Of a DNA stretch of 64,000 bases, positions 37,214 through 45,700 are shown in pieces; position 1 is the stretch's first letter, and each line of letters begins with the position of its first letter. Source of the DNA: Bacillota bacterium. GTDB lineage: Bacteria > Bacillota > Clostridia > Clostridiales > Clostridiaceae. Made by a program: the position numbers and the translations under genes. The stretch covers positions 1 to 64,000 of the forward strand of contig JAJXWH010000009.1 of NCBI GenBank assembly GCA_021781745.1, written 5' to 3'. The notes beneath the pieces were generated by a model. The model ran no database searches, was not told the origin of the DNA, and saw only the letters and a list, made by a program, of their open reading frames with translations.

Positions 37214-38191
37214 CTACCATTCTACTAGTGTTGATGCATAAGTTAATCCCCCACCAAATGCAACAAAAATAAATTTATCACCTTTATTAATTAAATTTTT
37301 TTCATACATCTCATTTAAAACTATTGGTATTGTTCCTGATGATGTATTTCCAAACCTCTCCAAGTTTAAGTAGAATTTCTCCTCAGCAACACCTAATTTA
37401 TTGGCTGCTGACTTTATAATTCTATAATTAGCTTGATGTGGCACAATATATTTAATTTCATCCAATGAAATATCTGTATCTTTTAATATTTCATTAACAG
37501 CATCCAATATAGCTGTAGTGGCAAATTTAAATACTTCTCTACCATTCATTTTAATTATTCTATCCTTCGATTTTGCTTCTTTGGAAAAAGGTGTATTAAA
37601 ATCGGCTCCTCCTATAGTTAAAGCATCGCCCTTTGTTCCATCTGATCTTAAATATGACTTTATGATTCCCCTTGTTCCATCATCTTCTTGCTTAAGCACA
37701 GCTGCACCGCCACCATCTCCAAAAAGAATACATGTAACTCTATCATTCCAATCCATTACCTTTGAAAGAACTTCTGCACCGATTACCAATGCATTTTTAT
37801 AATTCATAGATTTCATCATTGATTTTGCTATTTCAAGCCCATATAAGAAACCTGAACAAGCAACACTTATATCAAAACAAGCTGCCTTATCCGCACCTAG
37901 CTTGCTTTGCACTATGCAGGCTACAGATGGTATAAACATATCTGGTGAAATTGTTGCTACTATTATTAAATCTAAATCTTCTGGTTTTACATTTGCTCTC
38001 TCTAAAGCAATTTTTGACGATTCAATAGCAATATCAGATGTATCTTCTCCTTCTGAAATTCTTCTTTCTTTAATGCCTGTCCTTTCAACTATCCACTCAT
38101 TATTTGTCTCAACAAATTCACTTATCTTGTCATTTGTAACTACTAAAGATGGTAGATATGCTCCAATTCCTGCAATTTTTATATTACTCAT
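37214..38191 (-). CDS. fabH: beta-ketoacyl-ACP synthase III
   Basis: A 325-residue initiating synthase condensing acetyl-CoA (or another short acyl-CoA) with malonyl-ACP. The triad is Cys in FDISVACSGFLYGLE (about 112), His in YIVPHQANYRI and Asn in FGNTSSGTIP. TGIKERRISEGEDTSDIA is a typical early segment. It overlaps the fabT end by 8 bases and is the first enzyme gene of the operon. Confidence 0.97.
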   Translation of the reverse strand: MSNIKIAGIGAYLPSLVVTNDKISEFVETNNEWIVERTGIKERRISEGEDTSDIAIESSKIALERANVKPEDLDLIIVATISPDMFIPSVACIVQSKLGADKAACFDISVACSGFLYGLEIAKSMMKSMNYKNALVIGAEVLSKVMDWNDRVTCILFGDGGGAAVLKQEDDGTRGIIKSYLRSDGTKGDALTIGGADFNTPFSKEAKSKDRIIKMNGREVFKFATTAILDAVNEILKDTDISLDEIKYIVPHQANYRIIKSAANKLGVAEEKFYLNLERFGNTSSGTIPIVLNEMYEKNLINKGDKFIFVAFGGGLTYASTLVEW

Positions 38192-38654
38192 ACTGTTCTC
38201 CTTTTTGCTCTAATTTATATTTATCTCTAAAAAAATCATTTATCTTATTTAAGGCTGAAATTAAGATTTCTTCCTCATCTAAATTTAAACCTTCAATTGC
38301 ATTATTTATCATCTCTCCATGAAATCTTTGATGGAGTCTAAATGCTAGCTTTCCTCTTTTAGTTAGTTTAATTAATACTACTCTTCTATCTTCCTCTATC
38401 CTTTTTCTTTCTACATAGCCTTTTTTTATCAGTTTATTGATAGCAGTAGTTAACGTGCTTACAGTTATTTTTAATTTTTGTGCTACTTCTGACATTGTTC
38501 TCTCATTATACATACCAATGGCTTCTATTGTATGAATTTCTGTTATTGAAATGTCTGAAAGTATACCGCTTTTTAAACTTTGCTCTTCAATTTGCAAAAC
38601 ATCATTAAATAACTGCACCAAAAGTTCATTAATCATTAATGTTGATTTATTCAT
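38184..38654 (-). CDS. fabT: MarR-family repressor of fatty acid synthesis (FabT)
   Basis: A 156-residue winged-helix regulator. SITEIHTIEAIGMYNERTMSEV and LKITVSTLTTAINKLIKKGYVER form the helix-turn-helix, and EDRRVVLIKLTKRGK the wing. As first gene of a fab operon it matches FabT of streptococci and lactococci, which uses acyl-ACP as corepressor. The predicted promoter upstream has a FabT-type box over its -10, so it should repress itself and the whole operon. GGAGAG lies about 9 bases before the ATG. Confidence 0.92.
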   Translation of the reverse strand: MNKSTLMINELLVQLFNDVLQIEEQSLKSGILSDISITEIHTIEAIGMYNERTMSEVAQKLKITVSTLTTAINKLIKKGYVERKRIEEDRRVVLIKLTKRGKLAFRLHQRFHGEMINNAIEGLNLDEEEILISALNKINDFFRDKYKLEQKGEQYE

Positions 38655-38725
38655 TCATTTGCACTCTCCACTTGCCATCTAATTTTTCCATAAATGCACA
38701 CATTCTAAAAGTTTTAAAATCAAAT

Positions 38726-38768
38726 AGTTTGATAATCAAAATATACTATACTAAAAATTCATTGTCAA
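38726..38768 (-). promoter_or_regulatory. fab operon promoter with FabT box
   Basis: A strong sigma-A promoter: TTGACA (38768-38763), 17-nt spacer, TATATT (38745-38740). The near-palindrome ATTTTGATTATCAAACT (38742-38726, minus strand) overlaps the end of the -10 and the expected start point. It matches the FabT site known from streptococci (AnTTTGATTATCAAATT-like). Confidence 0.85.
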
Positions 38769-38879
38769 ATACTTTTCAATTTCTTCCATTTTACTGTCCT
38801 TTTATTTTCAATTCCTCTATGATATAATTAAATATACAACATATTAACTTAGTACCTAAAAATAGGAGGTGTACATATC

Positions 38880-39482
38880 ATGACTAGAAAACTTTTTTTA
38901 GCTACAGTTCTAACATTAAGCATTGCTATGGTTTCTTGTACTCCAAAATCTAATAATACAACTGATACTACTAGTAATAGCAATGCAACAACTGTAGAAC
39001 AAAAGGAAGACAGCAACAGCTCTTCTGAAGTAAAAGATAAAACAAACAACGAAGATGCAAAGGTAAATAAGATAAAGCTTTCTATATACAATATAGATGA
39101 AAATTCTTTGGAACCTAATGAATCAAGTACTATTGAAGTGAACGCTAATTTAAGTCTAGAAGATAAATTAAAAGAATTATCAAAAGTAGTATCTGAAAAA
39201 AAGTTTGACAAATTGCCTATAGAAGTTAAATCAATAGATACTATTAATGGTAAAAAAGTTGCTATAATTAATTTAACTGATGGTAATAATAGCAAATGGG
39301 TACCAAAATTCCAAGGCTCAACTGGTGGTGCAGTTACATCTAATACTTTGATTGAGAATTTTCTTCAATCTGATAACAAATCTAAGGGTGAGTGGATTGA
39401 TGGAGTAAAATTCCTATATAATAATCAACCAATAGAATATGAGCATGTTCCAGATTTATCTAATATTAAATATAAAAATTAA
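38880..39482 (+). CDS. putative lipoprotein, GerMN-like
   Basis: A 200-residue exported lipoprotein. The signal peptide ends in a lipobox (AMVSC, Cys20). A linker of about 45 residues rich in Thr, Asn, Ser, Lys and Glu follows. The remaining domain of about 130 residues has KLSIYNIDENSLEPNESSTIEV, AIINLTDG and a C-terminal IENFLQSD...WIDGVKFLYNNQPI. This order resembles the GerMN domain of spore and germination lipoproteins, but the match is from memory and weak. It is a single plus-strand gene with AGGAGG upstream and its own terminator. Confidence 0.8.
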   Translation: MTRKLFLATVLTLSIAMVSCTPKSNNTTDTTSNSNATTVEQKEDSNSSSEVKDKTNNEDAKVNKIKLSIYNIDENSLEPNESSTIEVNANLSLEDKLKELSKVVSEKKFDKLPIEVKSIDTINGKKVAIINLTDGNNSKWVPKFQGSTGGAVTSNTLIENFLQSDNKSKGEWIDGVKFLYNNQPIEYEHVPDLSNIKYKN

Positions 39483-39531
39483 GTTAAATTTTGTTAAATT
39501 AACTTAATTTTTGTTAAATTAATTTAACTCA

Positions 39532-39578
39532 ACAAAAAAAAAGCCAAGCCTTTAATCAAAGGTTTGGCTTTTTGCTCT
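39532..39578. terminator. bidirectional terminator between lipoprotein and TPR genes
   Basis: AAGCCAAGCCTTT (39541-39553) pairs with AAAGGTTTGGCTT (39558-39570) around a 4-nt loop, with one G-T mismatch. An A-run lies on the left and a T-run on the right, so it can stop transcription from both sides. The genes on both sides converge on it. Confidence 0.92.
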
Positions 39579-39590
39579 TATGTGATGTTT

Positions 39591-40523
39591 CTATCTTTTT
39601 GTATAATTCTCTATAAAATAGATATATTCTCGAAGTTCTCTTATTGGATCTAATTCACTATCCTTCTTCATATAATCTAAAAAAAACTCATCCAACTCTA
39701 TACTTTTTATAACATCGTCTAGTGCTCTCTTATATTGTTGTATATTTACATAAAAACATCCTCTATTATAATATAAAAAACCTTCATCATCATTTTCATT
39801 TATTCCTTCACTTATTATTTCTATAGCCTTTTCAATATTTTTCTCTTCTTTATATATAATAGATAAATTTAAATAACTGTAAGGGTAATTTAGATTTTTC
39901 TCTATTGATTTCTCATAATATTTCTTACTTTCATCCGCTTTATTCAACTTATTTAAAATTACAGCTTTATTAAAAAGGACTTTGTAATTTGTATCATCTA
40001 TTTCAAGTGCCCTGTTTATATAATTTAAAGCCTCATTATCTTTATTCATTTCTTCAAAAATGCATGCTAAATTAGCATAAGTCCACAAATCATTAGGATT
40101 AATTTCAATAGCTTTTTTATAATTCTCTATAGCTTTATCTTTATCTCCATATTCGTCATAAATATTTGCTAAAAAGAAATACGCTTTATCATAGTTTGGA
40201 TTTTTTTCTATTGCTTTTTCATAGTATTCCTTAGCTTTTTCCAGCTCCCCATTATCATCATATATTATTGCTAATCCATAATATGCTCTTGCCTCATCTT
40301 CATCTAATTTAATTATTTCCATATACTTCTTTTCAGCCTCATCTGAAAATCCAATCTTATCATAAATTAATGCCATATCCATTAACAACTCTATATCTTC
40401 TTTTCCCATATTCATGGAATATGCTTTTTGATAAAATGAAAGAGCTTTTAATAAATTATTTTCTGTTCTTAAGTTTCTTGCCATATTTAAATAGTTATTA
40501 TATAAATAAATTTTATTTTCCAT
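39591..40523 (-). CDS. tetratricopeptide repeat protein
   Basis: A 310-residue soluble protein composed of about eight consecutive TPR units of 34 residues. Examples are ARAYYGLAIIYDDNGELEKAKEYY and KAYFFLANIYDEYGDKDKAIENY, each with the W/Y-L-G-Y-A-P type spacing. There is no signal peptide or extra domain, so it is probably a scaffold for protein contacts in the cytosol. No partner gene is adjacent. The stop lies close to the shared terminator with the lipoprotein gene. Confidence 0.92.
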   Translation of the reverse strand: MENKIYLYNNYLNMARNLRTENNLLKALSFYQKAYSMNMGKEDIELLMDMALIYDKIGFSDEAEKKYMEIIKLDEDEARAYYGLAIIYDDNGELEKAKEYYEKAIEKNPNYDKAYFFLANIYDEYGDKDKAIENYKKAIEINPNDLWTYANLACIFEEMNKDNEALNYINRALEIDDTNYKVLFNKAVILNKLNKADESKKYYEKSIEKNLNYPYSYLNLSIIYKEEKNIEKAIEIISEGINENDDEGFLYYNRGCFYVNIQQYKRALDDVIKSIELDEFFLDYMKKDSELDPIRELREYIYFIENYTKR

Positions 40524-40924
40524 TTAGTTTTCATCCATTCATTTTGTCATCTAATTAAGCTTATTTTTTCTCTTTATATTTTTATCTATAATAAGGACTC
40601 ATCTGTAATTCCTCCAAAATTCACTCTTATTGTTCTTTTATAGTAGTTATTATATCATTATCCCCAGTACTTATATAGGTATCTATTTTCAAAATTATGC
40701 GTATAAACTAATTTAGAGTAGCTAATTATCACACCTCAATTATCGATCCATTGATAATTGCAACAAGATTGCTATCTACTGGATTTTGTGAAATATTATC
40801 TTTATATGCTAAAGCAATCATATTATCATTTTTTATAAATTTATTGTTTAAAATATCATATTATATAAACATTCTTTCAAAACTATTTTTCCATTTATAG
40901 TGAACCTATTCCAACTAGCACTAT
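40524..40924. other. gap with a possible gene remnant
   Basis: About 400 bases before the foldback element. The first 200 show nothing assignable. A minus-strand open frame of 43 codons (40860-40729) has protein-like composition and ends in VAIINGSIIEV, but it has no credible start or family. It may be the C-terminal remnant of a decayed gene. Confidence 0.4.
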
Positions 40925-41170
40925 AATTTATACTTTAAAATATATCCTAACTAGAAATAATGAGCATGTTTTGTGTAGTGTTTCATTAGGAATTTTGATA
41001 GCTGTGCTTCTTAGACTATAAGTTGTTCCAAAATGCTAGTTCAAAGCTCGTCTTTGAGGCTAGCATTTTGGATGCAACTTGTGATCTTAGAAGCACCCAT
41101 CAAAATTCCTTAGAAACCGTAACAAAAGCATGCTCATTATTTCGGTAGGTTATATTGATAAGTATAAATT
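40925..41170. repeat. 246-bp foldback (long imperfect palindrome) after purD
   Basis: The two halves are complementary over almost the full length. Perfect blocks are 40925-40935 with 41160-41170 (11 bp), 40954-40968 with 41129-41143 (15 bp), 40988-40999 with 41099-41110 (12 bp), 41028-41039 with 41060-41071 (12 bp), and a central 41041-41046 with 41052-41057. It starts five bases after the purD stop codon. No U-run follows, so it is not a plain terminator. It resembles a MITE or foldback element. Confidence 0.9.
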
Positions 41171-41175
41171 TGACC

Positions 41176-42426
41176 TTATTTATGTGTTCCTATATCAGTT
41201 CTATAATATGCCCCTTCAAAGGTAACATATTTAATATTTTCATAGGCATCAGTTCTAGCTTCTTCTAAAGTTTTTCCAAGACCAATTACTGATAGCACTC
41301 TACCACCATTTGTCTTTAAAACTCCATCGTCTGCTTTTGCTCCAGCTAAAAATACTTTGTCTTTTACTTTTTCATCTATAGTGATTTCGTATCCTTTAAC
41401 AAAGTCACCCGGATATCCTTTTGATGCTAAAACAACGTTGATGCAAACACCATTATTCCATTTAATTGTTGTCTTATCCAATTCTTCTCTTAAAGCAGCT
41501 TCAATAACTTCTACTAAATCGCTTTCCATTAAGTAAAGAACCGACTGTGTTTCTGGATCTCCCATTCTAACATTATATTCTAATAGATAAGTCCCTTTTT
41601 TAGTTATCATAATACCAAAGAAAATAATTCCTTTATAATCAAAACCTTCTTCTCTAATACCAGTTAAAGTCTTAGCCATTATATTCTCTTCAAAGTCCTT
41701 TATTACATCTTCTGTAACATAAGGATTTGGAGCTAATACACCCATGCCTCCTGTATTAGGACCTTTACCACCATCAAATATTTGCTTATGGTCTTTTCCT
41801 GATATAAAAGGAATGATTGTTTTTCCATCAGTTATAGATAAAATTGAAGCTTCAACACCTTCTAAGAATTCTTCAATTACTATTTTCTGACCTGCTCCAT
41901 TAAAGATGTCATCTACCATATAAGATTTTACTGCTGCTATTGCTTCTTCTTTGTTTTCACATATAGCAACGCCTTTTCCTGCTGCAAGTCCATCTGCTTT
42001 AACAACTGTTGGATATGGGCATGTTTCTAGATACTTTAGTGCCTTATCTACATTAGTAAATGTTTCATATTCAGCAGTTTTAACTCCATACTTTTTCATA
42101 AATTCTTTTGAAAAACTCTTACTGCCTTCAAGCATGGCTCCATTTTCAGCTGGCCCAAATATCTTTAATCCCTCTTTTTTAAACTTATTAACAATACCTT
42201 TTGTTAAAGGATCTTCTGGTCCAACTATTGTAAGATCAATTATTTCCTTTTGTGCAAATTCAACTAATTCATCAAAATCTGTAATGTTTATATTTTCACA
42301 TTTATTTTCAATTGCAGTTCCACCATTACCTGGAGCAACAAATATTTTTTCTACTTTTTCACTCTTTGCAAGCTTCCAAGCAAGAGCATGTTCTCTACCG
42401 CCAGAACCAATTAAAAGAAGTTTCAT
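41176..42426 (-). CDS. purD: phosphoribosylamine-glycine ligase
   Basis: A 416-residue ATP-grasp ligase making glycinamide ribonucleotide from phosphoribosylamine, glycine and ATP. LLIGSGGREHALAWKLAKS opens the protein. VGPEDPLTKGIV, VVKADGLAAGKGV, GPNTGGMGVLAP, EYNVRMGDPETQSVLYLM and VVLASKGYPGDF are diagnostic. Full length. A modular palindromic element fills the gap to purH upstream, and a long foldback element starts right after its stop. It is the last gene of the purine operon. Confidence 0.97.
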   Translation of the reverse strand: MKLLLIGSGGREHALAWKLAKSEKVEKIFVAPGNGGTAIENKCENINITDFDELVEFAQKEIIDLTIVGPEDPLTKGIVNKFKKEGLKIFGPAENGAMLEGSKSFSKEFMKKYGVKTAEYETFTNVDKALKYLETCPYPTVVKADGLAAGKGVAICENKEEAIAAVKSYMVDDIFNGAGQKIVIEEFLEGVEASILSITDGKTIIPFISGKDHKQIFDGGKGPNTGGMGVLAPNPYVTEDVIKDFEENIMAKTLTGIREEGFDYKGIIFFGIMITKKGTYLLEYNVRMGDPETQSVLYLMESDLVEVIEAALREELDKTTIKWNNGVCINVVLASKGYPGDFVKGYEITIDEKVKDKVFLAGAKADDGVLKTNGGRVLSVIGLGKTLEEARTDAYENIKYVTFEGAYYRTDIGTHK

Positions 42427-42446
42427 AAAATCCCTCCAAATTTATT

Positions 42447-42584
42447 CAGTTTACAGTTAGCAATTAACAGTTAACAGTTGAGGATAAGATTCCTACGGAA
42501 TCTTTTTAAATTTATTTTTTTATTTCTAAACGCATTGGCGTTTATTCCTTAACTGTTAACTGTTAACTGTGCGCTGTTAACTGT
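42447..42584. repeat. modular palindromic intergenic element B
   Basis: The left arm repeats TTAACAGTTAACAG words (42447-42480) and the right arm the complementary CTGTTAACTGTTAACTG words (42549-42584). Between them are two hairpins: 42486-42493 with 42497-42504 (8 bp, 3-nt loop) and 42528-42533 with 42538-42543 (6 bp, 4-nt loop). It begins 20 bases before purD and ends 6 bases from the purH stop, almost filling the gap. Layout and core match element A. Confidence 0.75.
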
Positions 42585-42589
42585 TTTAA

Positions 42590-44098
42590 TTAGTGTTTAA
42601 AGTGTCTATATCCTGTAAATACCATTGCTATTCCATGTTCATTACAAGCATCTATTGATTGTTGATCATTCATCGATCCACCTGGTTGGATTATAGCTTT
42701 AATTCCGTATTTAGCTGCTTCATCTACTACATCTCTAAATGGGAAGAACGCATCTGATGCAAGGATTGTAGCTCCTTTTCCTCTCTTTAGAGCATCTTCT
42801 GTCGGCCAGATTCTATTTACTTGACCTCCGCCGATTCCAAGCGCTATTCCATTATGAGCAACAACTATAGCATTTGATTTAACATACTTAACTACTTTCA
42901 TTCCAAATAATAAATCTTTCATTTCTTCATCAGTTGGTTTCTTTTCAGTTACAACTTTGATTTCTTCAATTAATTTATTGTCTTCTTCTTGAACAAGTAT
43001 CGCTCCATCAACTGTAACCATGTATTTATCAGCTTTTGGTGTATTATTAAATTTAAGCACTCTTAAGTTTTTCTTAGTTTTTAATACTTCTAATGCATCT
43101 TCATCATATTCTGGTGCTGCAATAACTTCTAAGAAAATCTTAACCATTTCTTCAGCAGTTTTCTTATCTACTTTTCTGTTAAATGCAACAATTCCTCCGA
43201 ATATTGAAGTTGGATCTACTTCATAGGCTTTCATATATGCTTCATGGCTATCCGCACCAATTGCAACTCCACATGGTGTATTATGTTTCAAAGCACAGCA
43301 CGCTGGCTCTTCAAATTCATTAGCACATTTCCAAGCAATATCACAATCTTTGAAGTTATTATAAGATAATTCCTTACCATTTAATGTTTCAAAGGTATTC
43401 ATTGCACCATCAAGCATTGTTGCTGAATAAACAGCTGCACTTTGATGTGAATTTTCACCGTATCTTAAACCTTGCATTTTCTTATATGAAACTGAAAGAT
43501 ATTCTGGATATTCTTCTTCATCATCAGCTAACAAGAAATTTGAAATTGCCCCATCATAAGCACTCATAAGATTGAATACTTTACCAGCTAATTTCTTCTT
43601 GGTTTTTAAAGATGTTTCACCGTTTGCTTCAATTTCTTCCATAACAACTTTATAATCATTTTTATCAGAAATTACTACAACGTCTTGGAAGTTCTTAGCT
43701 GCAGCCCTAAGCATTGTAGGACCGCCAATGTCTATAAATTCAACCTTTTCTTCAAACTCTAAATCTTCCTTAACTTTTTCAAAGAATGGATAAAGATTTA
43801 CTACAACGTAATCTATTGTATGAATATCTCTTCCTTTTAATGTATTCATATGTTCTTCATTATCTCTTATAGCAAGAATTCCTGCATGAACTAATGGGTG
43901 AAGAGTTTTTACTCTACCATCTAACATTTCTGGAAAATTAGTAACTTCATTAATTTCAATTACATCTAAACCATTTTCTTTTAAGTATTTATAAGTTCCT
44001 CCTGTTGATACAATTTCAACATCTTTAGATACTAAAAATTTAGCAAAATCTAAAACTCCATCTTTATCAAATACACTTATTAAAGCTCTCTTTTTCAC
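42590..44098 (-). CDS. purH: bifunctional AICAR formyltransferase / IMP cyclohydrolase
   Basis: A 502-residue enzyme for the last two steps to IMP. The N-terminal IMP cyclohydrolase (residues about 1-195) has [42 protein letters not shown] and [16 protein letters not shown]. The transformylase domain has [24 protein letters not shown] and IVAFNRKVD, and ends in [24 protein letters not shown] and RHFKH. Complete; it follows purN after 13 bases. Confidence 0.98.
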   Translation of the reverse strand: MKKRALISVFDKDGVLDFAKFLVSKDVEIVSTGGTYKYLKENGLDVIEINEVTNFPEMLDGRVKTLHPLVHAGILAIRDNEEHMNTLKGRDIHTIDYVVVNLYPFFEKVKEDLEFEEKVEFIDIGGPTMLRAAAKNFQDVVVISDKNDYKVVMEEIEANGETSLKTKKKLAGKVFNLMSAYDGAISNFLLADDEEEYPEYLSVSYKKMQGLRYGENSHQSAAVYSATMLDGAMNTFETLNGKELSYNNFKDCDIAWKCANEFEEPACCALKHNTPCGVAIGADSHEAYMKAYEVDPTSIFGGIVAFNRKVDKKTAEEMVKIFLEVIAAPEYDEDALEVLKTKKNLRVLKFNNTPKADKYMVTVDGAILVQEEDNKLIEEIKVVTEKKPTDEEMKDLLFGMKVVKYVKSNAIVVAHNGIALGIGGGQVNRIWPTEDALKRGKGATILASDAFFPFRDVVDEAAKYGIKAIIQPGGSMNDQQSIDACNEHGIAMVFTGYRHFKH

Positions 44099-44111
44099 GA
44101 AAAGGCCTCCT

Positions 44112-44702
44112 CTATTCTTCTATCTTAACTCTACCATCAATTACTTTTATTTTATTTTCACTAAGTAATTTAATTGCTTTAGGTAGTATTACATGCTCTT
44201 TTTCTAAAATTCTTTTTTGAAGTGTTTCTGCATCATCTTCAAAATAAACTGGAACAACATCTTGAAGAAGTATTGCTCCACCATCTACTTCAGAGTTTAC
44301 AAAATGAACTGTACACCCTGAAAATTTAACTCCGCTTTTTATGACGGCCTCATGAACCTTTAAGCCATACATTCCTGGTCCACAGAAAGAAGGGATTAAA
44401 GATGGGTGAATATTTATAATTCTATTATCAAACTCTCTTAATATTTCTCCATCTAAAATAGCTAAAAATCCTGCAAGTACTATTAAATCAACCTTCCCCT
44501 TTGTTAATTCTAGTATCTTGTCTGAAGACCGCTCTACAAAAGTTTCTATGTTATGTTTTTCCGCTCTTTCTAAAGCATAAATATTATCTTTACTTCCTAT
44601 AACCATTTCAATTTTAACATTTAATTCTTTATTCTCTACTGCATCTATAATAGATTGAAGGTCTGTTCCTCCCCCTGAAACTAAGACCGCTATTTTAAAC
44701 AA
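44112..44702 (-). CDS. purN: phosphoribosylglycinamide formyltransferase
   Basis: A 196-residue 10-formyl-THF-dependent transformylase acting on [20 protein letters not shown] opens the fold. [27 protein letters not shown] (the catalytic Asn-His pair) and [15 protein letters not shown] (catalytic Asp) are present. It overlaps the purM end by 13 bases. Normal length. Confidence 0.97.
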   Translation of the reverse strand: MFKIAVLVSGGGTDLQSIIDAVENKELNVKIEMVIGSKDNIYALERAEKHNIETFVERSSDKILELTKGKVDLIVLAGFLAILDGEILREFDNRIINIHPSLIPSFCGPGMYGLKVHEAVIKSGVKFSGCTVHFVNSEVDGGAILLQDVVPVYFEDDAETLQKRILEKEHVILPKAIKLLSENKIKVIDGRVKIEE

Positions 44703-45691
44703 ATACCTTCACCTCCAGATGTTACATATCCTATTTCATAAGCTTTTTCTCCCATTTCTTCTAAAGCTTTTATAACAGGTGCTACATCTTTTTCATTAAC
44801 AGCAAGAACAAAACCAATTCCCATGTTAAAAGTATTGTACATATGGTCTTTATTTACACCTTTTTCAATTATTCTTTCAAATATAGCTGGAAGCGGATAT
44901 GAGTCTTTATTAATTACAGCTGTAAAGTTTCCGCCATTAAACATTCTTGGAACATTTTCAATAAATCCACCGCCTGTAACATGAGACATACCTTTAATTT
45001 CATAGCTTTCTAATAACTTAAGGACAGGCTTTACATAAATCTTGGTAGGAGTAATTAATGTCTTCCAAACTTCTTCCCCATTAAATTCTTCATTTAAATC
45101 AGGGAAAATTTTTCTAATTAATGAATATCCATTAGAATGCACTCCAGATGATGCAATTCCTATTAATTTATCGCCTTCTTTAATTTTACTTCCATTTATA
45201 ATCTTATCTTTATCAGCGATACCTACAGCAAAACCAGCCATATCATATTCACCTTCTGCATAAAAACCTGGCATTTCAGCTGTTTCTCCGCCAATTAAAG
45301 CACAGTCTGAATCTACGCATCCATCTGATATACCTTTAACTAAATCCGCTGCAACTTCAGCTTCAAGCTTTCCACAAGCTATATAATCTAAGAAAAATAA
45401 TGGCTTTGCACCATGGCATAATATATCATTTACGCACATAGCTACACAGTCAATTCCAACTGTATCATACTTTTTATTCTTAAAAGCAATTTCAAGCTTA
45501 GTTCCTACTCCATCTGTTCCTGAAACTAAAACTGGTTTTTCGTATCCAGATGGTAATTCAACCATTCCTGCAAAGCTTCCCAAACCGTTTAATACATACT
45601 GACTCATAGTTCTAGCTGCATATTCCTTTATAAGTTTAACTGACTTATATCCTTCTTCTATATTAACTCCTGCTTCTTTATAAGTAATCAT
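44690..45691 (-). CDS. purM: phosphoribosylformylglycinamidine cyclo-ligase
   Basis: A 333-residue AIR synthetase of the PurM/PurL superfamily. YKEAGVNIEEGYKSV at the start, LVSGTDGVGTKLEIA, NDILCHGAKPLFFLDYIA, LIGGETAEMPGFYAEGEYD, GIASSGVHSNGYSLIR and MSHVTGGGFIENVPRM are diagnostic. It lies 9-10 bases after purF and overlaps purN. Confidence 0.98.
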   Translation of the reverse strand: MITYKEAGVNIEEGYKSVKLIKEYAARTMSQYVLNGLGSFAGMVELPSGYEKPVLVSGTDGVGTKLEIAFKNKKYDTVGIDCVAMCVNDILCHGAKPLFFLDYIACGKLEAEVAADLVKGISDGCVDSDCALIGGETAEMPGFYAEGEYDMAGFAVGIADKDKIINGSKIKEGDKLIGIASSGVHSNGYSLIRKIFPDLNEEFNGEEVWKTLITPTKIYVKPVLKLLESYEIKGMSHVTGGGFIENVPRMFNGGNFTAVINKDSYPLPAIFERIIEKGVNKDHMYNTFNMGIGFVLAVNEKDVAPVIKALEEMGEKAYEIGYVTSGGEGICLK

Positions 45692-45700
45692 TTATTAATC

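Noticed and set aside
38849..39295. A 148-codon minus-strand frame
   Set aside because: Antisense to the lipoprotein gene, whose signal peptide, lipobox and ribosome site are clear; the Ser/Val/Leu-rich composition is the mirror of its Asn/Thr-rich linker.
39481..39525. Repeated GTTAAATTAA words after the lipoprotein stop
   Set aside because: Low-complexity A+T sequence just before the strong terminator; no separate role can be supported.
41951..42460. A 169-codon plus-strand frame
   Set aside because: Antisense to purD, which has intact family motifs; no ribosome site or domain.
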